The translations under genes and the position numbers were made by a program. The notes beneath the pieces were generated by a model. It did no database searches. It was given only the letters and a program-made list of their open reading frames with translations, and had not been told where the DNA came from. From Theobroma cacao (lineage: Eukaryota > Streptophyta > Magnoliopsida > Malvales > Malvaceae), in NCBI RefSeq assembly GCF_000208745.1, contig NC_030854.1:1271539-1335538 (forward strand): 64,000 nucleotides of DNA, written 5' to 3'. Shown one piece after another: positions 10,937 through 22,391 of this stretch; position 1 is the first letter of the stretch; the number at the start of each line of letters is the position of its first letter.

Positions 10937-11723
10937 TTAATCTGTCCATCCATCACCAGATAGCCAGTTTTTCATAAAGGCAATCAGTTTATCTCTAGGA
11001 GGCAGGTGTTCCTTGACAGGATTGCAGCTTACAAACTCGTCACACCATTTGATCAACACAGGGCATTTGTCTGCTGTCAGAAACTCTAGTCCTGAAACTT
11101 CTTGAATGACCCTAAGCCAAAAGGCGATGAAGTTGGCAGCAATGTCAAGCAGTCCGATTGTCTCTCCTCCAAAGAATCTCTTTCCATTGAGTACACCTTC
11201 AAGTGTTTTCAGACACTCTCTTACTTCTTCCAGGGCCTTCTCTCGCTCTTCCCCTGTGCCTAAAAGAGCTTTCCACACTGGAGGCATGCACTAAAACACA
11301 AACACACAAGCAAATAAGAAACCAACAATCCAGATTTATCTCCCACTAACCAAATTTAAAAGCAGTGATTCCAATAATTGACAATTGAATCTTACTTCTT
11401 ACCTTCTCATCTATGAACCTAGCCCAGAAACGGGCCATGGTTCTTTCATGAGGATCTTCAGGCAAAATGGGATTGTCTTTCCAAGTTTCATCAACGTATT
11501 CGAGAATAATAAGAGACTCCAGGACTGGTTTTCCATTGTGCAGGAGCACAGGTACTTTCTTGTGAATTGGATTGTATTTCAGAAGCAAAGGACTCTTAAA
11601 CTTGTCATCAGAGACATTCTCTTCTATGTACTCGAAAGGGATACCTTTCAGTTCCAAAGCAATCTCCACTCTACGGCTAAAAGGGCTTCCCCAAGCACCA
11701 AACAGCTTCACTTCTTCAGCCAT
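10937..11723 (-). CDS. Tau-class glutathione S-transferase, copy 3 (GST 'b', divergent)
   Basis: Two exons read leftwards, 11723-11403 (107 codons) and 11290-10937, phase-0 GT-AG intron, 224 aa. It starts [20 protein letters not shown] with the catalytic Ser near residue 13, then [13 protein letters not shown] and [13 protein letters not shown]; exon 2 begins [10 protein letters not shown] chose the ATG at 11723 because it matches the other family members; an open frame runs further upstream but has no support. It is clearly more distant from copies 1 and 2 than they are from each other, including a two-residue insertion near [11 protein letters not shown] remnant of its paralogue lies at 19388-19459. 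Confidence 0.93.
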
Positions 11724-11939
11724 GGGATGTTGCTTCGCACTTCCTCTGCACTTAAACAGGATTAGTGTATCCTTCACCTCTTGCTTAATCAATGGGGTTG
11801 TTAGAAACTTTCAGGCAATGAATATAAAATAAATGTCAACGGAGGCAGGAGTGGTTCTGAATATATAAAACCATAAACTATATGTACTGCTAGCAGAATA
11901 AACGCAGGTCATGAATTTTTCCTGTTTAAAATTGGGGCT

Positions 11940-12397
11940 AAAATAATTCACTGCCATGTAGGGAAGATGGTGGGTTAGCTTCAAGCTGACGTCCTGTCTT
12001 CGTGGGTGAGTTGGGAACGTCAGGTCGACCAGGCTTGCTCAAGGCAAACCAGGTTCCCAACTTCCCAACCCGGAGTTCCTTTGGGTTTTGATTTTGATCC
12101 TTAAATGGACCTCTTTGGTCCAATCTGTTTGGGCTTTTCGAGATTCTTTGACCGCCTTTTAGTTTGCTCTTATTGGGATTTGCAAGTACCCATCAGAACC
12201 TGAATTTTTTTACTTAACTTCTGTTAACTTCATTAATATTCCATGAACAATTTTTGTTCTCGAGAAATTAAGTTATTAATTTTACTTAATAAAATTACAA
12301 AATATACTAATTTTGAATTGAAAATATTTAATAATTTCGTGTAAGAATATCAATGATATGATCATCTGAAAATCTAATCCAACAACTTAATATTTTC
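11940..12397. repeat. Spacer D plus shortened block B, copy 1
   Basis: About 12003-12205 matches 19456-19640 (a GC-richer stretch containing GTGAGTTGGGAACGTCAGG). It is followed by a fragment of block B in which the early part is joined directly to a later part (near 12235), then ends near 12397. The next base belongs to the 3' flank of RopGEF. No gene is seen. Confidence 0.7.
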
Positions 12398-13350
12398 TGA
12401 AAAGCCCATTCATCGTGATATTTAGCAGACTTGGGGGTGTTCTTGGGCTCAAGGGGTTCGTTTTACAGATTATGTTTCTAGTTTCTCATCTTTCAAAGGA
12501 GCCCCAAGGCCCCCGGGTACCTTTGAGGTTTCTGCATGCAGGTAAATCTCCTAGTTGCAGGATGACAGAAGAAAGGAAAATAGAAACACCCACGCCCACT
12601 GCTATGAACAATCTGGACAGCCAGGGGGCTTTGAACCACTGAAATATCACATACTTGTATGGCATTTTTAGTAACCCCTCCTCTATACAAAATCAATAAC
12701 CTCTCTCAACAATTTAATAACTTTTCAAGTTCTTCGTCAATAACCTTCTGTGTAAAATTATCATGATAATAACAATTGAGACATATAGCAACAGCTTTCA
12801 CAAATGTTTTTTTTTTCTTGCAATGCTCATCTATTATTTAATAACCTCAACAAGTACTTTTCAATCAAAATAAGGATAAATTAAGATTAACTAATGTTGA
12901 TATTGATAGGATTGAAATCCCCCAATTTGCCTGATGGGCTGTATCAGCAGATACGCCTTCCTAGTAACCAATAAAGATGGGGTAGTTGATTGATTGTAAG
13001 CTGATTACACGTTTCCCACAAAAAGGCAGCTTGATTGGACACAAGCACTCTGTTCCGTTGTAGTTGGCAATGCAGTTCAAGAACATAGTGGCCTGAAGTG
13101 GCTAAATGGTATGCTCTTGAAGGTTGTGCACTGTCGTTGAGGTGATTACAGATGTCGGAACTACACAAAGGGAAACGATAATTTTACTGCCGACACCTAA
13201 CTTTGATTGGACTAAACAAGAACTAGATAACGCTCGCACATCTTTCTTAAAGCAAAGTGCTACAATAATAAAATTGTCTCTTCTTCCTAGTGCCAGCTCC
13301 ATTACCATTAGTGGGCAGGAGGTGCAATTCTTTTTTAGCTAAAAGTTACA

Positions 13351-13360
13351 GTATAAATAC
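13351..13360 (+). promoter_or_regulatory. Probable TATA box of LTP copy 1
   Basis: GTATAAATAC lies 57-66 bp upstream of the ATG at 13417, a typical plant spacing for a short 5' UTR. Confidence 0.6.
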
Positions 13361-13416
13361 CCACTCAGACGAGGGGTTTGCTGCAAGAAGGATTGTTGCA
13401 TTGGTGAGAAAGAGAA

Positions 13417-13877
13417 ATGGCAGCCGCATTGAAATTGGTCTGTCTTCTGGGATTGATTGTGCTTGTCAGCATTGTGGGGCTAGAAAGGGTTGATGCAGCA
13501 GGGGAATGTGGGAAATCATCTCCTGATAACGAGGCAATAAAGCTAGCCCCATGTGCTGAAGCAGCACAAGACCAGAACGCTGCTGTCTCGGCCAGTTGCT
13601 GCGACCAGGTGAGGAAAATAGGCCGAAGCCCAAGCTGTCTCTGTGCCGTTATGCTCTCTAACACTGCTAAAGCATCCGGAATCAAGCCTGAGATTGCCAT
13701 AACAATCCCAAAACGCTGCAACATAGCCAACCGTCCAGTCGGTTACAAGTGTGGACGTAAGTCATGATTTCATTACTCCATCTTTGCTTTAAAATTTTGT
13801 TCGTTTTTCTTTAACATCATCGCTTCTTCCTAACATATATTATAACTGCTTGTTTTGCAGCGTATACGCTTCCTTGA
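13417..13877 (+). CDS. DIR1-like non-specific lipid transfer protein, copy 1
   Basis: Exons 13417-13756 and 13861-13877 with a 104-bp GT-AG intron give 118 aa; the second exon is only 17 nt and encodes the end PYTLP. Residues 1-28 form a signal peptide (hydrophobic core LLGLIVLVSIVG, cleavage near VDAAG). The mature part has the eight-cysteine motif at residues 31, 46, 61-62, 74/76, 101 and 112, with CLC in the C-X-C position. The spacing resembles DIR1-like secreted lipid carriers, which bind lipids in the apoplast and in some cases take part in systemic resistance signalling. The copy at 26806-27267 differs at about eight coding positions, changing two amino acids (Ile/Leu and Arg/Gln). Confidence 0.9.
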
Positions 13878-15900
13878 AGGGAAGATTTGTGGACTCAAGA
13901 CTGCTTGCTGGAGCTCACTTGTTCTAGTGGTGACTATGTAGCTTAAGCTTGCCCTTTGTACGAATAAATGCTTGCACCTTGTTTATATCTACCTTGAACA
14001 ATAATACAAATTGAACGTTTCTTCTTTTTTATTAGGTTTTACTTGCGTTACCCTTTGAATCTCAGTTCAGAACACCAACAGAGAAGCAACAAAACTGATT
14101 CCAAAGGCATGATTAGTTTGCCATTGGAGACAGCCATTGATCATGAAACATCAAAATCATCGAAAATCCTAATCAACTTTGATAAACATGTGGTTGCAGA
14201 GTACTTGTCCTGACCCAATGTCAGTCTCCTCTAACGACCAGAACTTCTTAAACGACCATTTTAAAGCATTTGTCCCACCAACTGATAGGATAGAGACTGC
14301 TTTAATCTGTGGGTCGCAATTTTGGGAGGGAAAAACCTGGACTAAAGAGTAAACATCTTTTAGGGTCAGATAGGAAATAGACAGGACAGTTCGGAGACAA
14401 AACTGTGGGACTTTTGCAAGAAAATTGTGGTAGCTGGGCCACACCCAATTGAAGGTTGCTTTAACTGTTTATGGTGCGTGGCATCCTTTTGGGCAATCTT
14501 AGTCATGAGGTGGTAAAGTGGAGCTTTCAGGTATCTCAAACGACAAAGAAAACCTGACGAGGACAAAACAAATATGTTCTGTCAGATTCATTTTTTTGAC
14601 CTATTTATAGCTACCTAAAGGTTAGAGTTTTCCAATTTGGTACAAGACAAATAATCATTCAAACCTCCTGGTGAAAACTTGGTTTTATTTTATGTTCTTG
14701 GCATTGCGAATCAAGAGACAAAAGCAGCTAATCTAAGCAGAGGAAAATTTTTCTTTAACCTTCCTTTCATGGGAGTTCCATGTCAGGGACAAGAGACAAG
14801 ATAAAGATTATCCAACAAAGTGATTAACATTCAATAAGTGGGAAAAGAGACATGGAGGAAGCTTTTACTTTATCATGAAGCATCCCATAGTCACAAGTTT
14901 TCTTCCAAATTCAAAATTAGGTAAAACAGTTACCAAAAAGCTCATAATAACCAAATTCCATCCTCTTGTTATAGGCAAAATGATGACAAAAAGCAGAGTT
15001 CAGCCATCAATAACAGATAGTCTACCAGAAGTTTGTAATTCATCATAACATATCAAAGTCACTTAAGCAGATATCCTTTACAGAAAAAAAGAGCAAGTCT
15101 CATCACCTCCTTTTACAGTGAAGAAGGAAGACCACATAGCTATATTTGCTTGGCTGGAGAAACAAATAACGGCCAGCTGTCTGCAGCGTCTGACTACTAT
15201 AACTACCTCCAACATAACAAGAGATAGATTAAACCGCTATGTATCTTCCTATGTACCTTGTTAAGGATAAAGTCAAGAAAAAGATGCAAAGAAAAAAAGG
15301 GAATATCATGAGTCATACATAAGTAACTCACACGCCATTTATACTTATTTTCTGTTTTTTGCCCGTGTATCTTGGCTTCTTGTAATGGTGAAAGAGAGAA
15401 GGAGAGTCGTAGGATGGGATATTAATTGATCGATCAAACATAAAGAAAAATAATAAAAGGAAAGCAGCTTGAGCATGGAGTCTATTCATTGCATTGGTTA
15501 GATCATAGAATTCACGACAGAACTATATTATTTGATCATCTAGAAACAAAGTTTTAGACATTAAATTACTTTACTTTTACAGGTATATCTTAGAATTTGA
15601 TTCTAGCAATCAAGTAATTGGCCAAATACTTCAAACTGGACCAAGGTGACAAAATACCGTTAAAGATCAGTTCACTAGTAGTAATGGAAGACAAATCCAA
15701 GCTAGGTCTAACACTCCGGACGACTGATACTCAAAGAGAACTTGTGAAGGTTTTGTTCAGATCTTAAAGGTCTTGGCAATTAAGTTATTATTGGCAAAGA
15801 AGAACAGATTTAATGCAGAACCAAGAAGAAGATCCATATAATTCCAGTGAACATCTGACCAAAAGTACCTTAATAAGTTTGCGGATTAGCGAGTGAACTT

Positions 15901-15917
15901 TTAGTAATAGAGAGACC
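15901..15917 (-). pseudogene. Orphan terminal exon of the 155-aa unknown gene
   Basis: These 17 bases with their splice acceptor match the last exon (29291-29307) of the gene at 29291-31147. The four upstream exons are absent: homology stops near 16035, at the donor end of the missing exon 4. It cannot be expressed as the original protein. Confidence 0.8.
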
Positions 15918-16035
15918 CTGCAAAAAAGGAAATGTACAATTAACAAAGATGGCAACCTTACAGTTAAAAAGTTATCCACTATGCTCCTCATTACTATAGG
16001 CTTATACCACATCAGACAGTCATACTGTCGTACCT

Positions 16036-16910
16036 AACAAACAAAATATTGGCCGGACGTTGCAACAAAATATGCCCACAGCCACAGGGTGTGGGCAGTT
16101 GCTCCCAATCCTAACGTCCCTTTACTTATATTATAAAAACTAGTTAAAATTCTAGTATTATTTTTCTATATTTTGTCCCCACTTGAAATTGAAAAATAAA
16201 ATAAAATGTGTGTAGCATCTTTATCAATATTGAAAAGGAGAAAGGTATAATTACAACAAAAACAAATGATTTATTTTGCAAAATAATAAAGTATATTATA
16301 TAAATATAGGATTTTATGATTAATTTACTTATTGATATAAGTTCCACTAAAATTTTAAAATATTCAAGTGATTAATTGGTTTCTTTATATCTTTTGTAGT
16401 TTGTCATTATGGTAAAGTATTTTTTTCATTTGAATTTTTTTTCTACGGATAAATTAATTTGGTATATGTAGAGAAATGCCAAATAATACTTTGAAAAAAA
16501 ATATATTTACTTTGAAGGAGAATTCATAAGGGAATGATTATTTGGTTATGTAGGTATAAAAAAAAAAGTTTTGCAGTATTGATAATTAAAAAAAATTTAA
16601 AACACTTCCAAATTATAAAAAGATAATTATAATAATATGTTATCATAAAATAAAAAATTGAAAACAAAGTGTTTTTTGTTGCACTTTAAATAATAATAAT
16701 AATAGAATACAATATAGTATAATAAAAAATAAAATTGGCTGCATAGAAGGAAAATTTTGGATTCGTGAGCTTGAAGCAATCGGAATCAAATATATAGAGT
16801 GGAAGAAGTACGATAATTTATTGCATGAGTTCAACTGACAAACAATAAATTTGAAAGATGATATTGAATTTAATAGACGTATAAGATATAGAGAGAAAGA
16901 GAGAGAGAGA
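16036..16910. other. AT-rich DNA without counterpart in copy 2
   Basis: Between the end of block E and block F lie about 875 bp that I cannot match to 29422-32652. It is mostly A/T-rich with a short GA-repeat near 16890-16911. It may be an insertion into copy 1 or sequence lost from copy 2. No gene or terminal repeats are seen. Confidence 0.5.
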
Positions 16911-17233
16911 GATCTTGTTTAATTTATTTATTTTTCTTTTATAACCTTACATATTATACCATTCATGCTATATTTCCTATCAAATTAGTATAGGAATCAA
17001 ATGGGAAAACCGTTTTTTGAGTTATCATGGTCAGTTTTATTTATTTAGTAATGAAATTATGGCAAAGAGTTAAGGATAAACATCACATTAAATGCAAAGA
17101 TAAAATAAGCAAATTAGTCAATGGAAACAAAGATAGGGAAACCAATCTTTGACAAATCCAACCCTCGTAGCTGATTAAATTTCTTGCTGATTATGAGAAG
17201 ATTCTTACCATGAAATGCTACTGTTTCCAAACA
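16911..17233. repeat. Duplicated block F, copy 1
   Basis: About 320 bp beginning GATCTTGTTTAATTTATTT that match 32653-32978 with few changes. It is placed in the same relative order as in copy 2, between the 155-aa gene and the Cys-rich peptide gene. Confidence 0.85.
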
Positions 17234-17293
17234 CAAAGAAAGAACAAAAACTGGGAAAGATTATTAAGTAGTTTCCAAGGTAGGTACTTGAGC
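17234..17293 (-). pseudogene. Remnant of the Cys-rich peptide gene 3' end
   Basis: About 60 bases resemble 34899-34958, the stop region and last codons of the Cys-rich peptide gene. The remnant reads CAGCTCAAG followed by a Tyr codon where the gene has Cys, and its stop region is changed. It is fused on the right to the PI31 fragment. Confidence 0.65.
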
Positions 17294-17375
17294 TGATATT
17301 GCTGGAATGATAAGTACATCAGAATCAACCCCATGGGTCCAAACTGTAATTGCGACACATCAAGCTTTGATGCAC

Positions 17376-17891
17376 CTGACAAATCGATTGGGCTCAAAAC
17401 CAGGAACACCAGGGGGGCCAAATGGATCAAAACGTGCACCAGGAGGAACACCCCTGTTTCAAACAATCCAATCCAAAATAAAATCTCCAGTATAATGTAA
17501 GCAGAACACACACAAAGAGAGAGAGAGAGAGAGAGAGAGAGCTAACGGTTGTGCTCCAGTGAAACCAGGCTCTCCACCAACTCCACCCAACCAACGAGGA
17601 TCATTTGGTCCTGCCTCCACATTATAAGATATAATTAAGTCACAGAACTATGCATGCAATTCACCAACAGTACAAGACATATGTTACGAACCTAGAAGCA
17701 TGCTACCACCACCAACATCACCCCTGAAAGCCATTTAACAAATAAAAACACACTCAAGTCAAAAACTAAATCAAACAGTCCACAATACAACACTGATTTG
17801 GGACTGAATATACCTGGTAGGATACATTCCAGCACCAGGCCCAGGAACCCGATCACTGCCACCCATAGGATTAACTGGAGGAACAACTAAC
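17376..17891 (-). pseudogene. PI31/PTRE1 fragment: exons 5-8 only
   Basis: Read leftwards, 17891-17814, 17723-17692, 17610-17547 and 17453-17376 correspond one-to-one to exons 5-8 of the gene at 36794-39258, with identical lengths (78, 32, 64 and 78 nt). Frames are still open, but amino-acid changes are present and one donor is GTTAGC where the gene has GTGAGC. Exons 1-4 and the last exon with the stop are missing, so no PI31 protein can be made. It codes only for part of the Pro/Gly-rich tail region. Confidence 0.9.
17516..17541. repeat. GA-dinucleotide microsatellite
   Basis: An uninterrupted (AG)13 run lies just inside the intron after fragment exon 7 of the PI31 remnant. At the matching place in the intact gene (about 37118-37145) the tract is interrupted. 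Confidence 0.9.
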
Positions 17892-18555
17892 CTGTAAAGC
17901 AAAACTTATAATTTTGATGAGCGCATGAGCTATTTGGAAGGAAGATAATGGAGATATGCGGACAAGTGATTAGAACCATACGTGTGGAAAAGTTCATTGA
18001 ACTGAAAAAAAAAAAAAAATCTACCCTCTCATACTAAATGTATGCATTTTTACTCCTTTTTTTTTCTTCCTTTCTTTCCCTCTCATAATACCTTTTTAAA
18101 ATTCAGAAGCATTTATAAGACATGTTCAATCTTATTTAAAATATTATATAACAGTTACTATCATAGCAATCACTGATTGGGAGTTCCAATATAATGCACA
18201 AATAAGTGGTCCTGGAAAGGACTTGAGCCAAATTACGAAAGTTTCTTTTGAGCCTTGCCTAAATTGGGAAATCTTACATGTATGTAAGCATTGTCGAGAG
18301 ACCACATAATTCCTAGAATTCTAAAACTACAAGTTGGTTAACAGATATCATCTCAGCTTGGTTACCCATATGAACATAAGTTTAACCTCAGTAATTAAGT
18401 TTTGACAAATAAATAGGAGACCAATACATGATTGTGATTTGTTGCATCAATCACAAATGTACCATAAGTTTCATATTTGTAAGGTTATCAAGTAGAAAAC
18501 TGCAGTTCACGAAGAGATAGAAAAATATCAATAAAGACCCAAATGACCAAACAAA
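17892..18555. repeat. PI31 intron 4 duplicate, ending at a duplication junction
   Basis: It follows about 37512-38165 of the intact gene. Near 18541 it jumps across AATGA to sequence matching 38719-38733 (intron 2), then to AT-rich spacer C. Exons 3 and 4 have thus been deleted, and the boundary between copies 1 and 2 lies at about 18555. Confidence 0.7.
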
Positions 18556-19387
18556 CCCCATTAATATCTAAATAAAATTAAAAAAAATTTTAAAAATTCT
18601 AAATAAAAACACATTAATTTAAAATTAAAAAAAAATTAAAAATTCTAAATAAAAACTTTCTCTTCTCTCTTTTAAAAACACATTAATTTTTTAAAAAATA
18701 TATCTCCCATTCAATCAATATCCCTCTCTTCTCATCCTTTTTCTGTAAACCATCCTTCTCCGACACAAAATCGTGATCTCTTTCTTTTCCATCTCTCTAC
18801 AAAGATTACTAGAAAAAAATTAAAGACTCAGTAACGAAATAGTAAAATTTAATATTTTTTTATTTTTATAAAAATTAAAAGAAAAAAATCTAAAATTTAA
18901 AATTATATTCAAATATTATTTAAAGATTTTATCTCTTCTTCACTAAAAAATATAATATTATTATTATTGTACAACTTTGAGAGTTGTTTCAAATTTTTAT
19001 GAATTTATTTGATTTTTAACATTTGAAATGTATATAAACAATAAATACACTTGTTCCGTTTTGATTTATTAAGCGATTGAAGATAGCATGAATACTGTTA
19101 TTATAAATTTTAATCAAAATTAAAACTTATATAATTTATTTTATCAAACAACCTACTAAATAATTTTAACTTAATTTTAAAAGTTATTATTTTTCGTAAA
19201 AACTTCATAACTTTTAAGTTAAAAAAATTAAGTTAAACAGGCTCTAATTTTATTCTTAGAAGTTGCAAATTCCATAGAGATTACACCACACAGAGTGAAG
19301 AAAACAGATGCTAGAGCAAAAGCATGAGATGATCAAGAACTATTTTTGCCATAAAATCATCTGGAAAATGGTTGATTTGGGACAGCA
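18556..19387. repeat. AT-rich spacer C, copy 2
   Basis: Aligns with about 10110-10936 including the CT-rich motif and the 3' flank of GST 'b'. No gene is seen. Confidence 0.75.
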
Positions 19388-19459
19388 TTAATCCGTCCAT
19401 CTATCACCAGATAGCCAGTTTTTCATAAAGGCAATCAGTTTATCTCTAGGAAGCAGGTG
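19388..19459 (-). pseudogene. Remnant of GST 'b': last ~24 codons
   Basis: Matches the end of exon 2 of GST copy 3 (10937-11008), including the stop and the tail CWLS/DGWTD-type end. The upstream part of the gene is missing: after AAGCAGGTG the sequence continues as spacer D. The two sides share a GGTG-type microhomology, suggesting end-joining after a deletion of about 1 kb. Confidence 0.85.
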
Positions 19460-21690
19460 AGTTGGGAACGTCAGGTCGACCAGGCTTGCTCAAGGCAGAC
19501 CAGGTTCCCAACGTCCCAACCCGGAGTTGCTTTGGGTTTTGATTATGATCCTTGAATGGACCTCTTTCTTGCAATTTGTTGGGCTTTTCTAGGTTCTTTG
19601 ATGGGCTCTTATTGGGCTTGGCAAGTGCCAATCAGAACCTTAATTTTTTATTTAACTTCTGTTAACTTCTTTAATCCTAGAATTTTTTACATCTCAATTT
19701 TTATATTTTTCTCTTTCCAAATATGAAAAAAATATTATTTTTTATTTTCAGAAAACATTTATGTACTTTTCAAATGGAGCCTAAAATTTTGTTTCAAAAT
19801 ATTGATTAGGTACAACCCATTATTGTGGTAGTTATTAGTTGTGTAAATGTGAATTAATATATAATAATTATAGCATGAATTCTTTCACTCATAACATACT
19901 TTCGAATAATTATATTTTCATTCTTATATTCTTTGAATTTACTAATCAATAAAAAAGCTAAACTTCACCTACAACCTTTACAGTTTAAACTTTTCTCGCA
20001 CGATTCTTTTTATAATTAATATTCTATGAATAACTTTTGTTCCTTTGAGAAATTAAGTTATTAATTTTACCTAATAAAATTACAAAATATACTAATTTTG
20101 AATTGAAAATATTTAATAATTTCTTGTAAGAACATCAATGATATGATCATTAGCTTGATAGTATGAAAATCTAATCCAACAACTAAATTTTCCAAATTAG
20201 TTTTAAGTTAGGATACACTCTAAATTTGAAATATCTTCTTAGAGATAATGTATAATAGATTAGTATTTAATGCACCGACAATGTATAATTTCTATACACA
20301 GACAGACCATTGCATCGAATATTTTTCCATATATAATTAGGGGAATAAATTTATCTACCTTTTGGGGCTACTTGAATGCTTATGTTGATTCAAAATTCAA
20401 AAGAGAAATTGGGTTCCAAACATTTATGATTCACTTGTTTCATGTAAATGAGTATGTCACCTTTCATATTCAAAGCTTAACACAACCAATAAATAAACAT
20501 ATTCAAAGCTCAACACAACCAATTTAGGCTTCCTTTCTTAAATGGGTTTCTTCCCATTCAAAAAAATTTGGGTTTTGGAGCCACAATGCAAAAGAAAATC
20601 CTTGAACAAAAAGAAAGAAAAAAGAAAGTGCTTATTCCCCCCCTCAAAGGGTTGGGGATGAAGTCCTTTTGTGTGTGTGTTTTTCCCTCTAAGTGGGTTT
20701 CAAAAATACATTTGGTATCAGCTGTTGGGGGGAGCCTATCCAAAGCAAAGCAAAATCCTTCAGTTGGAACAACCGCATTATGGCCAAAAGAGACCCAAAG
20801 CCTTGCAAGGAAAGTTAGGACCAAAGTGGGATTATTGGTCAATTATGAGATCTTCACTTCAACTCCAATGTCATTTTCCCAATCACTTTCATTGTTAGTT
20901 AATAAGAAAAATGCTTTGATTTGTCTGTTGCTTTCATGCCCATCAAACATAGAAATGTGCCTAAAATTGTTATACAAAGAGGTTGAATTCATCGTAGAAA
21001 ATGATAATAAGACAAAAATTAATCATTGATTAATATTTTATTTATTAAAAATAAAATTTATATTCAGACTCATTTTAAACTAAAAAAAAAAAGTATTTAA
21101 ATTTTATATAATCGAATCGGATACTAACAATTGCTTGCCTTTCTTCGTATTCGATTTTGAATGTTGCCCAAGAGACAAAACATCCCTTTCCCTTATCCCT
21201 TGTGTTCTTCACAAATTCACAATGTGGTTGCCATGAGCCGACCATTTTTTCCTAGAAATTTTCAATTATTTTTTTAAAAAGATAATTCTTTTCTATTGCT
21301 TGTATATTATGAAATTATATATATATAATAAAATTAAAATAATATTTATAATTCACATTTAATTCAAATAAAACCCAAAAAAGTTAACTCTGTTGGAGTT
21401 TCTTTTACTACAATTCACATAGTTTTTTTGACCATTGGAAAAGAAGATTTGACAAGGTTTGATTTTTGAGTTTGGAAAAGAAGATTCCAATTTTTCACAT
21501 TTCGAATGCCAAGAGGATTTGCATGAGTCACAGACCAAAGTGGAGCGTGGCCATCATAAAAGTTACCTTCCTTCCTTTATTCAAAAAATAATAATAATAA
21601 TATAATTAATGTAGATTACTTACAATTAATGCAATATTTATTAAAGTTCATTAATTATTTTAAAATTAATTTTAAATTAAAATTTTATTC
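19456..21690. repeat. Spacer D and block B, copy 2
   Basis: 19456-19640 matches 12003-12205, then about 19640-21690 matches block B of copy 0 (2582-4572). Small indels shift the short open frames relative to the other copy. No gene is seen. Beyond 21690 the sequence leads into the RopGEF promoter. Confidence 0.75.
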
Positions 21691-22214
21691 TAAACTCAAA
21701 TTTTTTACAAATATTTATAATTAAGTTCAAATACTATCGATTTAGATAAAATATAAGTAAATAAATTTGAATCGGGTTTCTCAAAATTAATGGATATTTA
21801 ACTGATTTTTAATTTTAAATACGAAATGACAAAAGGGGTTAAGTAACTTGAAAGAACTGGCAATGAAGCAAAATTTGAAAGCTAAAAGCCTAGCGTGACT
21901 TAGGAAGTTAAGAAACACAATGAAGGATTAAGACTTTAATAAGAAGGGTTTGGCATTATATGGATAGATCCGTCGCCTACACGACTCCCCATTAACCTTG
22001 CTTTATCATTCAAACAAAAGCCTAGAGATTGATTATTCACCCTTTTATCTGTCTGCTTTAAAACACTAGAATTGCAGCAGATTAAATATATGAAAGAAGG
22101 AAACAGGGGGAGGGAAAAACTGGGGTGGTCTTAAATAGTTTCAAGAGGTGAAAGGCTCTCTCAATCATGTGTTTGAGCAAGCCTCAGTAATCATAGCCAG
22201 CTTTACTCCACACT

Positions 22215-22221
22215 TATAAAG
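22215..22221 (+). promoter_or_regulatory. Possible TATA box of RopGEF
   Basis: TATAAAG about 134 bp upstream of the ATG, followed by a pyrimidine-rich leader with a short CT/GA stretch. Confidence 0.4.
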
Positions 22222-22340
22222 AAGCCAAAGCTTCTCACTTTTTCTCTCACAGAGAGAGAAGATAAAAAACCCACACCCAATTTGTTTCTACTTTTTGTTG
22301 TTGTTTTTACTTCCATTTTGCTTGCCCCACTGAAGTAGAC

Positions 22341-22391
22341 ATGGTTGCAACCTTATGGATGACGGAGCTTTCACCCACCAAAAGCAAGTAG
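22341..22391 (+). promoter_or_regulatory. Short upstream ORF overlapping the RopGEF start
   Basis: An ATG 14 bases before the chosen start opens a 16-codon frame that ends at TAG, 22389-22391, past the main ATG. If translated it would reduce initiation at 22355. Confidence 0.5.

Larger units (their letters stand above)
12398..16035. repeat. Duplicated block E, copy 1 (RopGEF 3' flank to 155-aa gene end)
   Basis: About 3.6 kb that aligns almost continuously with about 25790-29421, with a few percent mismatches and small indels. It contains the 3' flank of RopGEF without RopGEF itself, the LTP gene and the terminal exon of the 155-aa gene. It ends abruptly near 16035, exactly where copy 2 enters exon 4 of the 155-aa gene. 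The gene-free stretch 13900-15890 shows no other coding signal. Confidence 0.9.

Noticed and set aside
11724..11792. N-terminal extension of GST copy 3
   Set aside because: The extra residues precede the conserved MAEEVK start, are not found in the paralogues and lie where the leader should be.
12415..12642. Short frame shared with 25786-26034
   Set aside because: It lies in duplicated RopGEF 3' flanking DNA; the RopGEF frame already ends at 25449. Conservation here is explained by the duplication.
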